The position numbers were made by a program, and so were the translations under genes. A stretch of 64,000 nucleotides of DNA from positions 1,550,001-1,614,000 of the forward strand of contig JAQJZZ010000013.1 of the NCBI GenBank assembly GCA_030077755.1. Direction: 5' to 3'. The notes beneath the pieces are model-generated. The model was given only the letters and a program-made list of their open reading frames with translations, ran no database searches and was not told the origin of the DNA. The DNA is from Filosporella fistucella (taxonomy: Eukaryota > Ascomycota > Leotiomycetes > Helotiales). Position 1 is the stretch's first letter, and the number at the start of each line of letters is the position of its first letter. This document shows, one piece after another, positions 61,340 to 64,000 of this stretch.

Positions 61340-62215
61340 TTACAAGTCTAGTGCCGACTCGTCCCCATTCAAGTATGCCAATCTCGCGGCGTCCCTCATA
61401 AGTCCCTCCGCCATTTGTGGGCTTATCACCCCTCTCGCGACAGCACCTGCCAGCAGGTTTTCCACGTATTCACGAGATGGAGTGAAATGTTCATTGTCCA
61501 TTGTTGGAGACTCGGAGCCAGTATTGGCAGTGTATGCTCTTCTTGGAGGTAGACCGATGGGGACAGAGTAGCCGACGGGTGGCGGGCTGTATGGCCTTTG
61601 GGGAGGAGGAGCAAGATTGGGATTCCTAAATATTGTGTATTCAAATTTTGGATGTTCTTGTGGGTAATCATTGTACAGTGGTGGGCTATATTCTCTCCGA
61701 GGAGGAGGGGCAAGGGTCGGAGATCTTCCTCTCGAGCCCCTTGTTTGATATGTACTCGTGGACTGCTGCGGAGGAAGATTTGGAGCTCTTGAATATTGTG
61801 ATTCTTGTCTTGGAAGCGGAACGCTTGGTTGTTGTCTTGTAACTGAAGTTCCGTGGGCAGATGCAGGAGAAGGAGCCGGAGCGTTTTCTATGGATGCCTC
61901 TCGTCGCGAATCTCCTCGGAGTCTACGCTGATTGATGTTAAAATGTGACTCGTTGCCAGCTGCTCTTGACAAACTGGGGTCGCTCTCACCTGAATGAAGC
62001 GGTGCCGCTGCAATAGAAACTCCAAATACTTCATTCACTCCTTCCTCAGCAGCTTCAGGACTTAAACCTAGGTCCATGAGGTATGACAGCCTCTGCTTAC
62101 TGGAAGGGTATACAACTCTATGTCTTGTGAGACCGAGGTTAAGAGCGTGCAACGAGCAAGAAACTGAAATGAAAACCTTGCTAGCAAGGCACAGAACAGC
62201 AGAGAAGAAGGTCAT
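61340..62215 (-). CDS. Unrecognised proline-rich protein
   Basis: A single frame of 291 aa from ATG 62215. The N-terminus has a hydrophobic stretch (FFSAVLCLASKVFISVSC) that could be a signal or anchor. A short helical unit follows (LSYLMDLGLSPEAAEEGVNE), vaguely UBA-like in length. A long Pro/Arg/Ser/Tyr-rich middle has repeated APPPRREYSPP-type units (APPPRREYSPP, APPPQRPYSPP, LPPRRAYTA). The C-terminus is helical (YVENLLAGAVARGVISPQMA) and looks ordered. I do not recognise the family. The repeat-like middle and the well-formed C-terminus argue that it is a real fungus-specific gene. Confidence 0.6.
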   Translation of the reverse strand: MTFFSAVLCLASKVFISVSCSLHALNLGLTRHRVVYPSSKQRLSYLMDLGLSPEAAEEGVNEVFGVSIAAAPLHSGESDPSLSRAAGNESHFNINQRRLRGDSRREASIENAPAPSPASAHGTSVTRQQPSVPLPRQESQYSRAPNLPPQQSTSTYQTRGSRGRSPTLAPPPRREYSPPLYNDYPQEHPKFEYTIFRNPNLAPPPQRPYSPPPVGYSVPIGLPPRRAYTANTGSESPTMDNEHFTPSREYVENLLAGAVARGVISPQMAEGLMRDAARLAYLNGDESALDL

Positions 62216-62829
62216 GGATGTCTGGTGGGCTTGTATCGTGCCTTTTGATCGATATGAGAGGAGTTGGGGGTGGTGTGGGGTAGCTGGTGTGGTTGAGGCG
62301 GAGGAGGTGGTGTTTGCTATTCATTAATCCTTGCCATGACTCTCGCACTGTGCAATCACAGCGGGTTTCGCGACGGGATGATCTTTTGAGCAGATGAAAG
62401 AGGATCATGGCTCATACGAAAAACTTGGCTCTCATCTCATCTATAAACAATCAAGTAAGACAGGGCGAAAGTGGATTGATGAAGGATTTATGCTTGTTCT
62501 GGTTTTTGTGGCTATTGAGCATGTAAGACTGCAGGATTTTTCCTCCAGAGCAGGTCGGCGGTGCAGAGCGACAAGAGGCGTCTGATGACATTTTATATAG
62601 GAGGCTCTGCCAGGTCTTGGCCCTGAAAGCTATGTCGTAAAGGCCTACAATTCATAACTCGCGTGCACAGGACAGTAGCAGCTCCGTCTTAACGATGCCC
62701 GCCAAGCGTTTTAAGGCAACCATAGCCCTGATGTGGTCAGAAGAAACACATTGATCTCCTGCATCCAATCTTTGAAGTGCTAGTAAAAGTAATGGGCCGT
62801 TGAATAGACCTCGCAAAGGGATCTCACGA
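62216..62829. other. Intergenic, no gene seen
   Basis: About 610 nt between the proline-rich gene and the HET relic, which are divergent. No gene is supported. Confidence 0.45.
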
Positions 62830-64000
62830 TAACCTTTATGCGCCTTTGGACATTCAACTTCCCGATCCCGAAGATGTGTGTTCCACTTGCTTCAACCTTG
62901 ATAAGCAAGGCTTGATCGGAAGGCTGCAAAACCCTTCAGCAGGCTCTGCTTCTTCAGCCGATTTCTTTCTTGATCATTATTTCTGGACTTCTCTTGAATT
63001 TTCTTCTCATGGTTCCCTTGATGCTAATGTGGACGATATTCCAGGTCAATTGGTCATAGGCGAAGAGCCGTTAACTTACTATCCTCGGCAAGGAGCGGGT
63101 GGGACATTGGCAGAGTGTTGTGGGAAGGCATCATGGCCAATCTTGCAGTGATAAGCAATGGGGCCCAGAAGTTTTTGAGATCAGTCTGACCCTCCACTAT
63201 TTACATGTATGTTTTGAGAGTAGAACTCATTCCCCTAGTCGTAGTTGAATTTTATACCAAGCAAGGTCTGTATCACCCACCGCCATGTATTAATAGGAGG
63301 TGTCGATAAGAGAAATGCTATTTAAAGTGTAGGATATTCTCTTCCATGGTCAACATTTGGCATAGCCAACGATACTCCCAATCTTCTGGACACCTCGATA
63401 TGCGTCGAGAACCTGAAGGTGTGGCCTACAAAGTGCGTAGATGGGAAATTCTAATTACGAGACACACGGCCCTTCCAAGCACCTGGACGGCTTCTAGACC
63501 TTGGGACCCTTCACAAATAGCTATACCAACTTTGTTTAATTCCTCGCGAATGGGAAGACTTAAGTCCATTGCTCTCAGCTATTGCTGGCTCAGTTAATTA
63601 AGGCTCAAGCGAAGACTACTTTAAAATCAAACCTCAGGGAACACACCGGCCGATAGTCTTCCAAAACCTTTCGGGAAGTAACTTTTATATCAAAAGGAAT
63701 TAACGTCAGATATTTGTAGATAGACTTTCTAGGTACTATCCAAGACGACATGAGTGATTCCGTACCCATGACAGTTTACCGTGGAGATTTGAACTTTACT
63801 GTCATAGCCCGTCTTGCACACGATAGCACACATCTAGCGTTCTACAAACCGGGAATAGCAAGCGATACAAACCCATTGGATACCCGTGCATGGGCATAAC
63901 AGGAGCGTCTTCTGGCTCCACTGACTATGTTGATATACGCGGAAAAGCCCTGTTTGGGAATGTCAGAGAGCCGCGACTTGCGAATGTCGGTCACTACAAA
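62830..64000 (+). pseudogene. HET-domain pseudogene (runs off right edge)
   Basis: The start reads LDIQLPDPEDVCSTCFNLDK, like the N-terminal CxxC zone of HET proteins, and stops at 63149-63151. A later frame ends in MGRLKSIALSYCW, the first HET block, then stops. After a one-base shift near 63590 the domain continues as TTLKSNLREH, TFREVTFISKGINVRYL, then a stop, IDF-GTIQDD, and TRAWA, then a stop, QERLLAP. In-frame stops are at 63654 (TAG), 63717 (TAG) and 63897 (TAA). The order matches an ordinary HET domain, including the WIDSLCIIQDD and AWAFQERLL blocks, each hit by a stop. It is clearly inactivated, and the rest lies beyond the window. Confidence 0.8.

Overview
The window is nuclear DNA of a filamentous ascomycete (Pezizomycotina). 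The signs are many short introns (about 45-120 nt) with GTAAGT/GTATGT-type donors and CTAAC/CTGAC-type branch sites, HET-domain genes, a Zn2Cys6 regulator, a Lunapark homologue, a GRIP golgin and an SRPK kinase. A Leotiomycete is my guess, but nothing read here fixes the class. Exon models below were built by eye from splice signals and frame continuity. For each multi-exon gene the exon lengths sum to a multiple of three.

Layout. 1-7.7 kb is an accessory segment: the start of a HET-domain gene running off the left edge (minus), a secreted GH114 glycosidase (minus), a decayed secreted/GPI-type gene (minus), a decayed C2H2 zinc-finger gene (plus) and a small kinase-like protein (plus). 8-15.7 kb is mostly housekeeping: an Imh1-type golgin (minus) and Lunapark (plus) share a promoter, followed by an unrecognised basic protein and a short-chain dehydrogenase. 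16.6-18.9 kb is an intact HET-domain gene with three exons. 18.9-26.2 kb is gene-poor; the only gene I can support there is a 68-residue, two-exon cysteine-rich protein.

26.2-33.8 kb holds a phosphoinositide phospholipase C, a 94-residue cupin, a DUF2235/Tle1-like hydrolase and a second cupin. 34-38 kb is AT-rich with only doubtful ORFs. 39-45 kb is a housekeeping block: SRPK kinase, then a divergent pair of a Brl1/Brr6-like nuclear-envelope protein and Iws1/Spn1. 46.7-48.1 kb is an SREBP-type bHLH factor without membrane segments. 52.3-60.2 kb holds a Zn2Cys6 regulator, a SnoaL-like carboxymethylenebutenolidase-type protein and an MFS transporter. A proline-rich unknown follows, and the right edge is a HET-domain pseudogene with several stops.

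The window alternates conserved cell-biology genes (Golgi, ER shape, splicing kinase, transcription elongation, nuclear envelope) with accessory loci. Three HET loci lie here in different states: intact at the left edge as far as visible, intact in the middle, decayed on the right. I found no rRNA, CRISPR array, recognisable transposase or convincing tRNA, and no multi-gene system that I would call new.
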